Below are positions 52,172-64,000 of a DNA stretch of 64,000 nt, in pieces. The translations under genes and the position numbers were made by a program. Position 1 is the stretch's first letter. The number at the start of each line of letters is the position of its first letter. The stretch is taken from the NCBI GenBank assembly GCA_018389105.1, contig JACATO010000121.1, forward strand, positions 3,026,001 to 3,090,000, read 5' to 3'. A model generated the notes under the pieces. The model saw only the letters and a list, made by a program, of their open reading frames with translations. It was not told where the DNA came from and made no database searches. Source of the stretch: Nautilus pompilius. Its lineage: Eukaryota > Mollusca > Cephalopoda > Nautilida > Nautilidae.

Positions 52172-54322
52172 CATCCGTGATCTTCACGTGCAAATCTATT
52201 TTTTAAAATTATTTATATTAAAAATTAACTCAATCTAATACACCAAGCATCTTCTAAGATGGTTTTAGAAGCGCGTGACCATGAATTACGGACTGGGCGT
52301 CCAGTTCACTTTCTGCTCGATAATGCTAAATATTTCTTTCAGCGTTCATAGAACAAGGTATCACGCACGACCTGTTCCTGGCTGCCAGTTCCGCCGCATT
52401 TCCCGAAACTCGATGGAGGCACTCGTAATCGTGCAGAGAATTTGTCAGCGATTGAACAAAATCAAAATTGTATTTGAGATAAATATAAATTCGTTGCCAC
52501 CTTTTATAAATATTTAATTGCGTAGATTTCAGTAGAGAGACTCTGTAGAATGGTAGCTTGGTCGTCTTCTCTGACCGAGGCGGTTAGGAAGATGCACTGA
52601 GAACAAGAGAAAGAGACCCCCTAAAATACGCCGGCACCGTAAAGGGCAGATTTACGAGGGAATTTATCACTACACCATTTTAAAACATCTTTTCACTTCT
52701 TATAAATGGATGAACGTTTTTATTGCTTGCAGGGATAACGTAATCTCATAATATCTACGTTACCCGGCCCCCAAACACTTCTAGACGAAATGTATAATAA
52801 TGGAAATTGTTCGTTTTAACTGAATCCAACCTAAGGGGTGGGGTTTAAATCTAACCAAGCAGCTAGAAAATTTCAGTCTAATCGAACCTCCAGAATTACT
52901 AACGTCTACAAAACAAGAAAGACGGTAGAATTGACGTTCGATCCTTCCCTTCGCATCTTCTGTGGCGCACGCGAGTTCAAGAAGTGTGGAGAAAGGTAAC
53001 AGAATTAACGTACTTCTGACGCGAATAATCTCGGTTACCCGGATTCGCCAATCCACCTGGTGGGTTTTGCTAGGCTCCAGGTAGCTATTTTCCAAGCTGT
53101 TAGCCATTTAAACAAATTAGAAAACGCTCACCGCGAATGTGACAGTACCGCGCCCGCGAGAAGTCCTAAAGAACGAATTCTCTTGATGGAGACGGAAGAA
53201 TTTCTTCAGTACTTAATTGCATTACTGCTAATCTAGATAACCGTGAGCTAACCCGTCATAACTTCGAGAATATTCTTATGCTCACTGTTATTAAGGAAAG
53301 TTCTGGAAGACAAGACAAGAGCTTTAAAAAGGCGGGGCGTTGACCGTCTGACACAGGTATTGACGTAATGACAGCTCGATGCCTCGCCTTCTGGTTGGTA
53401 AAAAAAAGAAAACTAAAGTCGGGCGAAAGTAAAAGTTTTTGCTTTTTACTTAAACAGAACTCCATGGCCAGTTCTACCGTGTATTATCCAGGGAGTAGTG
53501 AACATCTTAAAGTTAAAACCCGCTGTCCTTGAAATAGAGAACTGAAGTTTCTGTCACATATTCATGGAGCATTCATAATTCCAACCAGCAAGAGCGGTCA
53601 GGGGCGACAACAACTGTCCGACACCTAGACGAGGCCTTCATCCATGATACAGCGCCGAGCACTGGCCTACTAGTGGGTACCAAAAGGCATCGATACATTT
53701 TACTTTGACCATTCGCAGCGCCGTAGAAACAGGAAATTCTCTATCAGTCATTTTTATCCAAACAAAACAGAAAAAGACTTTGTCAATGAATTCCACCAAA
53801 AGCTACTGCTCCGGCTCGCGAGGACTTGGATGCGCATGCGCAACTTTGAAAATACAGATCACTTTCCAGTCGGTCATAGGTTTTCGGAACCCGTAATAGT
53901 TTAATCTTTTAAAATTACTGCCAGACTAAACTTTTAGTTGCTACAATTAAAAACAGCAGCATCCAATCATCAAACGCAATTTAATTTAATAGTTCGTTAG
54001 TTGTTTTAAAATTTAAATAGTTAGCTTTGAATTTATTACTTTCTGACTGGGCTCAATAAACTCACGTCCGAGTTGTTTTCCCCCGAATTCCGAGAGTCGT
54101 ATCTCGACCCGAATTAACCGCTGCAGCCACCTCTGGCGGACTAGATAGAAATCACCATTCGTTCTGGCGATTGGGCCGGGATTGTTAGATTTACTTTTGA
54201 GGAAGGAAAGGGAAAAAAAACCAAGACAGATTTAATCGGTGTATAGAGGATAAAAGATATATTTAGCCAAGAAACTGCAACATACTCAAATAACAGCAAG
54301 AAAGAAAGTATCTGCGTACAAC

Positions 54323-54533
54323 CTTACTTCTTTTCGGATCCCATCTGGGCCGAGCGAAGGAGCCGCACTTGTGACACACACGTTTCTCGCAGTCGTAGCA
54401 GACCCTTCCCACACCATCCGTAAACTTCACCTTGAAGCAGAGCTGGCATAGCCGAAGGTCTACGTGTCGAGGGCGTTCATTGGTGTGCTGTTGCAGGTTT
54501 ATTTCATACGTCACCAGGTCTTCGTGCAGTTTT
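54323..54533 (-). CDS. Rim: RIM exon: first three CxxC pairs of the zinc finger
   Basis: Enters in phase 2 after TCGTCGTTCTCACAG. It encodes KLHEDLVTYEINLQQH, then LRLCQLCFKVKFTDGVGRV, CYDCEKRVCHKCGSF and RPRWDPKRS. CQLC, CYDC and CHKC, with CNLC of the next exon, give the eight zinc ligands of the RIM FYVE-like finger; DGVGRxCYDC matches vertebrate DGCGHLCSYC. The end is ambiguous. The stronger donor GAA|GTAAGG at 54328 leaves phase 1 and would not read in frame into the exon at 35248. The weaker AAG|GTTGTA at 54323 gives phase 0 and does, so I use it. A missed small exon between would be an alternative explanation. Confidence 0.93.
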
Positions 54534-56061
54534 CTGTGAGAACGACGAACGATTGGCTCATATTAAAAAAAAAAAAAACGTTTTGTCTCTGAGATCACAG
54601 ACATTTGTCGGGTATTTTTAAATATGATACTCTTGAAGCTCTGTGAATTACTTGTTAACTGTGTAATTAATTATAAAAAAAAACAATTAAAATTATGCCA
54701 GTTAAGAAAAAGGATTAAGTTTTAACCCTCACCCGGACGAACACGTGCTTGCATATGCTGCCTTAAGCCAATGGAATAAAAGTATTTTAAAAACGAAAGA
54801 ATAAACATTAGAAAATAAAATAAAAATAATATCAATTAAAATGAAATCCTTTTTTGTGCATGTATTTTTCATTCTTACATCCTTTATAAATGTTGTTTTT
54901 TTATTTGTGAGGGTAAATTTTTAGAAAAGATTGGGCGGTTAGTGGCCACGGGCCACCAAGCAGATCTGTAGTAGTAACCCCGCCTCTCTTCCGACACCAG
55001 CCGTTATACGGTGGGTTTTGTCAGCTATTCATACAAAACTTGGTCCATGCAGGTTCAGAATTCGCGGCCTACGCATCATTTTCCACATATTTTGCCTAAG
55101 TTACCCTATCTCTCGAAGATATCCCTCTCTTCCACATCTAGGGTGTTCTGGAGTTTTTGCCTATCTTGTTCTTGATAACAATAATAAATTCTACCATGCG
55201 ACCACTCCTTCTAAATAAACCGTTAAATTAATGTTTTCCACCAATAGACAAGTTCTAAATTTAGTTTATATTTCAACAAAGGAAGTCATTTCTAGGATAA
55301 TAAACTTCAGATAAATATATATATATAGCTATGTTCTTATTTATAAGATTTAGTTTCCAAAAAGCTAAACTTATCTACAAGCCCCTATGCCAAGTTTCTG
55401 GTAGGAACCATTGTGTATAGTAGTATAGAATCTGATTATCCCAGTTATCTAAAATAATTTAGTTCTTGTAAATCTGCATGTCTTCAGACAGTAAACCGGC
55501 TTCCCGTATATGAATTGGATAATTTATAAACTAAAAAAATAATTTATAAAAACAATGTGCACTATTACGAGTCTGAGTACATTCTTTGAGACTTTCATTT
55601 CTTCACCCAGCCTACTTATTTCCATCTATTTCTATGACTGTCCTCTCATCTAAAATAATCATGGTATATCTGCATATATAGAACTTATTTAAAACTGGAA
55701 GGAATCTATGTTAGACAAAGAGACAATTTTAGAAGTTGTGTGGTACTATGTTAAAATCATTAAAATTACTTAGAAATTGTATTTAAAGTTTTGACGTCAG
55801 GCAGACGAAAATTGGTCTCTATGGGGGCAACTCAAAACTTCAGACAGTTTTCTGGAAGTTGGCTTTATAGAGTATGCACGCTTGACTGCAGAATATTGAC
55901 GACCTCAGAATGTTTCATACTATTCTAACTTTCGTTATTATTTATTTCACATGAAAAGGACATTTTGGCTGAACCAATTAATAATGTCTACTAAAAAAAG
56001 AAGAAATTTTAGTTACAGATGAAAGTTATTTTTTTAATCAGTCTAGTGACGGCAAGCTTAC
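54534..56061 (-). other. Intron between Rab-binding and zinc-finger exons
   Basis: About 1.5 kb, AT-rich with a small TA repeat near 55314-55328. No gene or mobile element recognised. Confidence 0.7.
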
Positions 56062-56312
56062 CTTAGCCTGTCCTTCTCCTCTTGCTCAAATTGCTGTTGT
56101 CGACGGAAGACATCGTTGAGAATGCTGATCTCGTCCACAGTGAGACATGAGAGATCAGGGGAAGGAGGGCATTGTGGCATGGCTAAGCTCGAAGTACCCG
56201 GATCAGAACTACCTTTGCGTTGTTGTTGTTGTTGTTGTAATGGTGGTGGATCTAGCACTGCTTGTGGTGTCTCCACCTGCTGTTTCTGTTTGTCTCCCCC
56301 AAGCCGAAATAC
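56062..56312 (-). CDS. Rim: RIM exon: N-terminal Rab3-binding helix with polyQ
   Basis: A 251 bp exon, phase 0 in after CTCTGCTTCTAG and phase 2 out at AAG|GTAAGC. It starts VFRLGGDKQKQQVETPQ, has a six-glutamine run coded purely by CAA, then PPSPDLSCLTVDEISILNDV and FRRQQQFEQEEKDRLR. The block PDLSxLTxDE...I...V..RQ...E.EE matches the start of the RIM Rab-binding region (vertebrate PDLSHLTEEERNIIMAVMDRQ). An in-frame TAG directly precedes the acceptor and no ATG occurs before the conserved block, so the initiator methionine must lie in an upstream exon. This region binds GTP-Rab3 on synaptic vesicles. Confidence 0.93.
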
Positions 56313-59300
56313 CTAGAAGCAGAGACACACAGTAACATGTCCGTCACTCAAATGCAAAACGAGGATTAATAAATTTTTCAAAGAGTCAGAAAAATGGCTA
56401 ATCATTATGCGGATTTGGAGAAACTCGGGTCACTTCCCCTTTTCACATTATACGATCTTATTCACTACATTTATTACCTCTTAGGTCCTGATATATTTTA
56501 TATAGATACTCGTGCATGAGTTATCTCCACAACAGCTATCCAATGGTTACGACACTGCAACGTAATTAAATTGTTTTGAACACAATATGGCGTCACCTCA
56601 TTTGAAATAAAGGGCAGGCAAAATACAACTGAGGTTAATACTTTGTGGTGCAGCAACGCGCTGATACATTGCATAGATAAGATAAACAGTCCTACCTAAC
56701 TCATTTATGGCACAGAATCTGTATTAGAAAGTCCCGAAAAGTGGGTTTTCGGAGATACTTTTGCAAGTACTGACTGAGGAAAGCCCACAGAGATTGGCCA
56801 GCCAAGCCAGGCCAGAGTTGTAATGCTTAACTCACGGGCTGTCAGATGGAACGCCTTCATCGGTTAAATTAGTGACCTCTTTGGACAAATGAACATTGGA
56901 AAACACAGGCGGGAGTCCACTCGTGGACAATGTTGATGTATCAAACACCGCCCACTAGCTTACTTCGCACCACATGCTATGACAGACAGACTGCATCTTT
57001 CTTTGTCTGGTTTAATGAAAATTCTGCGGGGTGCCACAAGTATACACAACCATCATTTGCCGAGAACTGTGAAAACCTGCACTCATCAGGAAAATTGAAT
57101 GTCCCCGAGCCATGAAAATATGACAGCATCTGCGTTTCCAATTGCTGTGGACGATAGGCGTTGCGTGATGAGAGGATATCGCTGCTCTTCCGCAGTACTC
57201 CATGGTATGGAGATAATCTCCGATGGTTCTCTTGAACATCTGCACATTCTCTGCTATGTTTATCCCGATTCTCAAAATTCATTTCCCGCACTTTTCACAG
57301 CACGATGTTTCGGTTCTGGTCTTTGCAAACATATGGTTGTCTTTTCTTGAATCAAACAGTCCCCTGTTAACGGTCGACAACAGAATATTCTGTATTTTAG
57401 AGTTTTATTCTACCAATATTCTGTTGCCTATAACTATGTGCTTCATCTCGAAGATGGTCAGTTTTCGTAAACTAGTGGGATTTTCGTTCATGGTGCCTGC
57501 TTTGTTCTCAGAGCATAAATCTTGCGCTTACCATGTGGCTCAAATCAGGTGATATTACAAGTCTCTGGAAGTGTATAGAGAGAAAGAAAGAGAGCAGGAA
57601 GTAGGATTATTTAACTAACTTTCTGGAAAAAGACGTCATTTAAAAATCTGGTTATTGTGACCATCAGACGATGGTTGTCTGTCAGTTATAAGACACTAAT
57701 TTTAAAGGTTAAAGCAATTTTGAAAACCAATAAAATCAGAAAATCAAAGAATTAACTTAATCGGCCGAAAGGTAGGTTTAGTGAGGCATTTGACAACTGC
57801 TACTCACAAACCTCTAAATTCCTTGGTGTATTTTAAAATAAAATATCTCGGAAAAATACGGATTAAAATTTCTAAACCATAATTATTTCGAGAACGATTT
57901 CCTTATATCATTATAACTCATGAACTCTTTTCATGAAAATTATTCATCCGGAGGCTCCTTCTCTTGATTAGTAGAAATTGATATCAAGGAGACGATCTAA
58001 CTATCCGTCGTTATTTTAAGTCATTTTTCGCTGTCTTCGACTATATCCTTGAAAATCTACAACAAAAATCTAAAAGTTTAGACTCTGATAACAAATTTTC
58101 TTCATTAGAGTCCCTGACCCCAAGACATTATTTTATATCTTGAATTATTTTTACAAATGACCCCTAGACTGAGACAATTGCTGGTATTGTTCCAGTATCT
58201 ACGTGCTTTGTATACGACAACACCAAGTTTGAAAGACAATCCTGGCCATCTTTAACTTTTACAATGAGCGACTGTAGACAACACATTAGTGTAATCTCCC
58301 CTGTTTTTAACGGGAATCGTTTGTTTTACTTTCACTTTCCACACAGACCACAACCATCTGCTTTTTCTCATCGTTCTTTAGTGAATTTCCCAACAGAGAC
58401 ATCCAAATTGCTGTCCTTCTCCATGATTAGAGAACTACCCGTCAAAAATAGAGATTATATTGATCAAGTGGAAGGAAATAACGGCACAGAAGTAGGTGCC
58501 TAATAGTTCTCACGGTAGTTCAGATGAGAGGAATGTCTAGTAAGCACTAACATGGGGTCTACAAAAATTTTGTTAACGTTCCTTAACGACACTTATTCTG
58601 ATGAACTTTTACAATGAAATACGACTTAAATTGCTTTTATACAATTGTATAATTTACAGTTTTTTAAATACGATATTGTAAATTTAATCCCCTGGTCTCA
58701 TAGGCACTACTAGAAACACAAAGGACAAATGCGATATTTCACTAGTAATCTTTGGCAAAATCCGTCTTGCAAAAGTCACATGAGCTTATAAACCCAACAT
58801 TTCCAATTTTTTTTTTTTAATATCATAGAAAGCTGTCTGGAAAATTACGACCGTTTCCGTTTTCTGTGATTAAACCAAACAACAAGAAAATATACTTTGC
58901 CTTGATATAATATTAGGTTCGTTCTGAGCACAGCTGATATTTGCGGTTCCCGTTTAAATTATTGATAAGAACATCTATGGAAAATTCGTTGCCACGGAGA
59001 TGGTCGTCGGCTGTGAACCGATCGCGGAAAGCTCGGCGGCTTACAAGAATTCTGAGCCAGAGGTTTCAGTGCCTCGATTTCCATTCTATCGACTTTTAGG
59101 AATGTCAAGGATGGCAGCTGGTTTTTTTTTTTTTTCTAACGCAACAAAGATATAATTTTAATTAACGCCAGTAAGCCGCCGCTCTTTGAAGACATCTGTG
59201 TTCACGGTGTTTGGAGATGAGCACGGTAAAGGTTTTGAAGAAAAGGCTGCGCGAGTCACATTTGCTAACGGCGAACGTTCCAGGAACTAGAAGACAGCCT

Positions 59301-62300
59301 GTTTACTTGTGCTACAAATCAGTGAGAAGATAACAGGGATACGTGTTATCTCAAAGATCTTTCTGTAGATGGTGGACAGAAGAAGGCAGTTTTTTTTTAT
59401 CGCTTCGGATTGGTTTATTCTACGCCTGCCCTGTAAAGCAAGGAGTTTGCATCGTTAGGTACCAATGTGTCCCGATGGATCTCAACAATCCCTACATCCA
59501 AGTGTTCGTTCCTTTTGGGGATTGACAATTGTAGGCATACCTTTGCTCATCTATGGCATCTTTCACACTTTTTATAGTTTTCTATAGTGCATTTATACGT
59601 TATATTAACTGAAAGGACCTTTTAATGAAAGTTTAAATTTAACTTGGTCCGACAGCAACACCGAGACTGGGCCCACTATTTTTGTAGCCCTTTCTTTCTT
59701 AAAAAAAATATCGCACCACAAACAATATAACGTTCACGTTGATAATGAATTCAGATGTTAAAATTTCCTCATACAAAATATCTTTAAAAGAAAAGCGAAC
59801 TATATGTTTCCGTTTATCCAAAAAGGGGGCATTGGAAGTCAGAATAAGCTGAACGGTGAGAAGGATGCAAACTAAGATAGTTTTTCTGAGGTGTAAGAAA
59901 AAACTGGATATGCAAAATTCTTTGTATTTAGCTGACGTTTCAAAACTGAATTAAATTTAAAATTATATTGGAACACAATTTTTTATGGAAAATGTAACAG
60001 TAGATAAACCGTTTTCATATGTAATAGAATTCTTCTAATTATATTGTAAGATCTTCGTTTTACAGCTTTAATTTTAAAGTATAATTTGTGTCCTTTAAAA
60101 TTATGGTAATTCCGAAGGTTTTAATAATTGGGGTGCATCTATAACACGCGCAAGTATTGCCTGGAGTTAGTTGCTAACCAGTTCGGTGGAATGCAGGGAT
60201 GTTTTGAAACCCATAGGTTCTCCTCTTTAGGACGACGGAAACAAAATAAAAACCAAAAATTGAAAGCTTTTACCATTTGTGATAAATTTGTCTTTCTGAA
60301 ACTAGAGGTCGCTTGATGAGGTTAAATCGCTCCGGGCATCGACACTAAAATACGTCCGAGTTTAGAGTCTGTCTCTCTAATTGCAGCAGCACAGTTCGTT
60401 GCGACATTAACTCGCAGTGGCAACAATTTATTTTAGATGGCGTCATAAGTATCAAATCAAATAAGTTAGTTAACAGAAAGAAAGGGAAAAAAAAAACGAT
60501 AACCCTACACGGTTTCATGGGGCCAGAACCTATACAATCAGTCGATTGTTGATTTACAACAAACTTGGAATTAAATTAAATTTTACGTTGATTACTTTTA
60601 AGGTTTTTTTTCTGTCTGGTAGGAAGGAAGATGATTTTCTTTTACTGCATCCGGGTTTTGTTTGCAGAATATCTGACTGTAATACGTCAGTGGGTGACAT
60701 GGCCAACACGCACGGACGCCCTCTTAATGTGGCCTTGTTACTTCTGCTTCCCTTTAACATTTTTGATGTAATGATTGATGACAGCTGTTGTATAAATTTG
60801 CCGCAGTAAATCAGAAAAATAACGAAGTAAATGTTGATTATTATTATTTATTTTTTTTTTTTTTTGGAAAGTGTTTGCTTTTATGAACATATTTTGTACC
60901 ACTTTTTAGCTTTAGTAGGTTGTTGTTTCTAAAATAGATATTTGTAGGCTCTAATATGAAGAAAAAAAACAGATACCGATAGCACCGGTGTTTATCGAGG
61001 ATACCCGAACTTCTACGTGACGTCTGATAGCCGTCTGGCGGTGACTCGTCCTGACAGCCACTAATGGAGTCAGCCAGATGGTCACAGGCCATTACAATAG
61101 AAACTAACTGTTATTAGATCTCGGTCTTAGCAGAAATCCTGACAGATCCGTACAATCCGGTCATTTATCGAAATGTCACCTGTCAAAGATTTCTGTGAAC
61201 TTCATTTTCTAATTCGATATCTTATATATATATAAAACTGATATTTAAATGCAAAGCAAAGAAAAAATACTTCATCAGAAACATATTCTACCCATCCCTT
61301 CTTTTGTATATAGTTTAACTTTTGATACCAAATCAGGGTTCAGAATCGCCAATGTTTGGAAACAGTTATCTGAGTACTTGTTCCTGAAGCAAAGACGACG
61401 GCGTCTGACTTGGCAGCCAGATATCGACTAAGTAAATCAATAAAAAAAAATATTTTTTTATTATTCCGAGTTTTGTTTCTCCGTCGACATTTTAAAGGAG
61501 ATACTGGAAAACGTGGGGCAAGGCGATGATTCAGCTGAGCGTGTGGCTTTCATTAAGATTGATGTTGAAGTAGATTAATTGAGATATGTCTTTTCAAATG
61601 GACTTCGAACGAGAATATGAAAGGTGTGAAGCGTGACTGACTCTTCTGGTTAACAAGGAGAGAGAGAGAGAGCTACGGTTTGGCTTATGATGAACTCTGC
61701 TGAAAGTCATCAGTTTAACTGTGTGCTTCATCCCGAGCCTCACTGGCAGCAAAATAGCGATTAAATCCTAGACTACAAGTTGAATTCAGTCGATCTTCCA
61801 TGATTTTGTAGAATCCTATCGGCGCTGGGTCAGCGACTTCACCAGACGTATCTTTAGGAATTAGCCCAGTCGCGTGATTCCCAAAGTAACGTTACTGACT
61901 TCGGGATCCCCTTCCAACAGAACATCTCTCGCCAGGACTAACTTAAGGTCGACGACAGCATCAAAGCAGTATTGATATTTTACTTTGTGGGTTTTTTTAA
62001 AAAACTATCACAATGATATATTCTGTATGATGAAGTAATTTTAAAATCCTTTTTTACATTATTTATTCCACGTGACAAAATATACCGGTAATAGTTATAA
62101 CTGAAGCAGAAAATGGTAAAAGTAAATATTAGACTCATTACGACTTTTTTCTAGCATATTCATCTCAACAGAGTAAGAGATGCCGAGGAAGCGGCTACAG
62201 CTCTAAGTTACACCTGTTGTATACCTTACTTACTACATAGTGGTTTGTTAATATTAGAGAAAGAATTTCGTACCCATTTTCAGTTTATGTAAAATACCAG

Positions 62301-64000
62301 CAACATATTTCCGTAAGTCGGGCAGGTAGCTTTTAAAAGCCAACATCTAGTTAACTCTTTTCATTTGTACCTGTGCACGCGTCTCATCCTAATAGTGATA
62401 AAAAATTAAATAAATTGGATTGAAAGTTAAATTCTTTTCATATACATTTAAATTACTTTTGAGCTTTTTTCCAACAACTTCAAAATTGCCAAAAAGTCAG
62501 TAAAAACGAACGTGTTATCAAAAATATTCTGACCCTAACCACACCAATTAGAGATACTACCACTTCAAACACAAAGCATTTCCAAAGCTAATCTGTCGTA
62601 AATTGCTGCAGCTTTATGGACTCTAGTGTATTTTTTGTTTTTTTTTTAATTTACATTTACTTCTACTTACAAAGCTATTTATTAAAAAATAACTAAAATA
62701 TATATCATTTATAATGTTAATATTATTGTAAATAAAAATGCTAAAATCTGCGAGATAAGTCAAAGAGTTAAAATAGAAGGGGTCATAATGAGAACGACAG
62801 GGAGCTTCAGGCAACGTCATCAGACACGTGACCATACGCCTTCGATTTCATCGCTATACCGATGGATTTAAATGCATTCTTCGCATGCTACTCGCTGACA
62901 GCGCGACCCGATTAATATTTAAGGGGCGTCTCATATTATAATTAATAATCGATAGCCGGTGTCCTGTTACTTTGATCCTGACTTTTCCCGGAGAGATGCG
63001 AGTGCACACCGGATCGATCCGGCACTTCCCGAACGAAACGTGTTGTATCCGTCCAGTTACCAACTGGACAGTAATCTGAAACCAGCAAGTGAAAGTAAAT
63101 TCGATTAAGAGCGAAAGATCCCGGAAACTGTAACCGGAAGCGCCATCCCAATGAAAGTGGCAGCCGCTGAAACCGTCAATGAGAGCATTTCTGGAAAATC
63201 CCGAATCCAGAACTAAAAAAACACACAATTACTTTCGCTCAGCCGTTCGGCCCCCAGTAATACTGCGGCAGCCTATTACAACTTGTTACTGAGTTCGGTG
63301 CTTTCCCCCTTTGTCACTGAAGCGAAGGAACGCGGGGAGCTCTGCACAGTGACAACAAGTAGCTTCTGAGTGCCAGGGCCACAACTGTGAACGGAAGCCG
63401 ATGAAAATTGCAAAGATAATAAAGTAACCGACTTTAGAAAGAGTTAACTTCTATTGCTGCTTTTATCTCCATACAAAGGAATATGAGGAAATAGTCAGAA
63501 CTCGAGAAACAAGGATTAAATGTACAGATAAACAACAGGGTATCACAAATTGGTACGTCAGAGTCCCGCCCGGCGTTCGTCAGCTTTATCGAGATGCAGA
63601 CCTACTACTCTTGTTTGTGATCATTAGAAGGTCACCAATATTAGCAGCAATGGAGTGGATTTGCTAATAATATATCATCCTCGTGTCCAGCACTAACTGT
63701 CATCGTACCTCAGGGGTAGGACAACAGAGCTACGCCGTTTGAAGCTGAGATTTATGAGAGCCCTGCTCTGCGTTTCGGCTCGATACCAGCCATCAAGCAT
63801 TTAATTGACAGACTGCTTCCGTTTCGAAGTTGACAGGTGGATCGTCATCGGTTATCTTCAGTGTTCCCTGTGTGTGAAGCTGCTGTACGTAACCGCTGAA
63901 GCAAGATTAATGATGAAGTAAACGTTTTTTGGAACTGGAATTATATTCCGAGTGTCACTTTTTCATCTTTCTCTGGCCCACCACCAGTCTCGGAGAGCTC
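56313..64000. other. Upstream region, first exon not identified
   Basis: It must contain, or lie before, the upstream exon(s) carrying the RIM start codon. Apart from the Tc1 fragment I find no exon I can defend. The stretch 62.8-64.0 kb looks richer in GC and holds two overlapping minus-strand frames (62854-63228 and 62942-63151) with no recognised domain. The segment at about 63695-63790 has weak A- and B-box-like motifs (CTCAGGGGTAGGAC, GGCTCGATACC), perhaps a decayed tRNA-type SINE. Confidence 0.5.
56990..57200 (-). pseudogene. Tc1-like transposase fragment
   Basis: One minus-strand frame has FPDECRFSQFSANDGCVYLWH (57090-57020), clearly the first catalytic Asp block of Tc1 transposases (FSDESRF...DGRVRVWR). 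The upstream 100 bp shows matching pieces in other frames, so it is frameshifted. Nothing convincing of the second half survives. Confidence 0.75.

Larger units (their letters stand above)
35249..54322 (-). other. 19 kb intron splitting the zinc finger
   Basis: The largest intron seen. It hosts two related satellites, a cluster of Tc1, mariner, SINE and LINE remnants between about 44.2 and 47.6 kb, and two big CT/ATC arrays. Outside these I see AT-rich sequence without convincing genes on either strand. Confidence 0.75.

Noticed and set aside
51888-52238. Plus-strand open frames over the CT/ATC array
   Set aside because: Microsatellite artefact, as above.
62854-63228. Minus-strand open frame of 124 codons as the first RIM exon
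   Set aside because: No RIM N-terminal similarity and no splice donor that I could tie in phase to the exon at 56312.

Overview
The window reads as invertebrate nuclear DNA: AT-rich and intron-dense, with many microsatellites and decayed transposons. The single gene I can demonstrate is a RIM (Rab3-interacting molecule, presynaptic active-zone scaffold) orthologue on the minus strand. Twelve internal coding exons can be placed from about 56.3 kb down to 3.1 kb. Their splice phases agree at all eleven internal junctions, provided the exon ending near 54323 uses the weaker of two neighbouring donors. Together they give about 2557 coding bases (roughly 852 residues). In order they encode an N-terminal Rab3-binding helix with a CAA-encoded glutamine run, an eight-cysteine zinc finger split by a 19 kb intron, a long Ser-rich/basic linker, a PDZ domain on four exons, a proline-containing linker and a C2A domain on three exons. 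The first exon with the start codon and the C-terminal part (including C2B) are not recognisable here, so the gene is partial at both ends. Domain order, a tRNA-derived SINE and the repeat landscape fit a lophotrochozoan, probably a mollusc. The species assignment is inference.

Layout on the + coordinate axis: 0-3.1 kb is sequence 3' of the C2A exon; 3.1-10.3 kb holds the C2A and linker exons; 12.6-24.9 kb holds the PDZ exons; 27.8-28.6 kb is the large linker exon; 35.1 and 54.3 kb are the two zinc-finger exons; 56.1-56.3 kb is the Rab-binding exon; 56.3-64 kb is upstream, with a Tc1 fragment and no exon I can support. The large introns carry Tc1/mariner remnants (about 19.0-19.7, 21.2-21.5, 44.2-45.7 and 57.0-57.2 kb), a LINE reverse-transcriptase remnant (46.7-47.6 kb), a SINE (45.84-45.98 kb), a TA-flanked MITE (13.26-13.38 kb) and large pyrimidine microsatellites.

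The most striking observation is a roughly 1.26 kb minisatellite at 14.9-16.15 kb that abuts the 5' splice site of a PDZ exon. Each 32-40 bp unit is a copy of the exon-intron junction itself, so the pre-mRNA carries about 35 extra copies of an AG|GTAAGAG splice donor directly downstream of the true one. Second, two satellite arrays (38.95-39.78 and 42.49-42.95 kb) in opposite orientation share a unit built round the palindrome TGACGTCA, the CRE/ATF consensus, with about 20 exact octamers between them and 140-145 bp higher-order periods.
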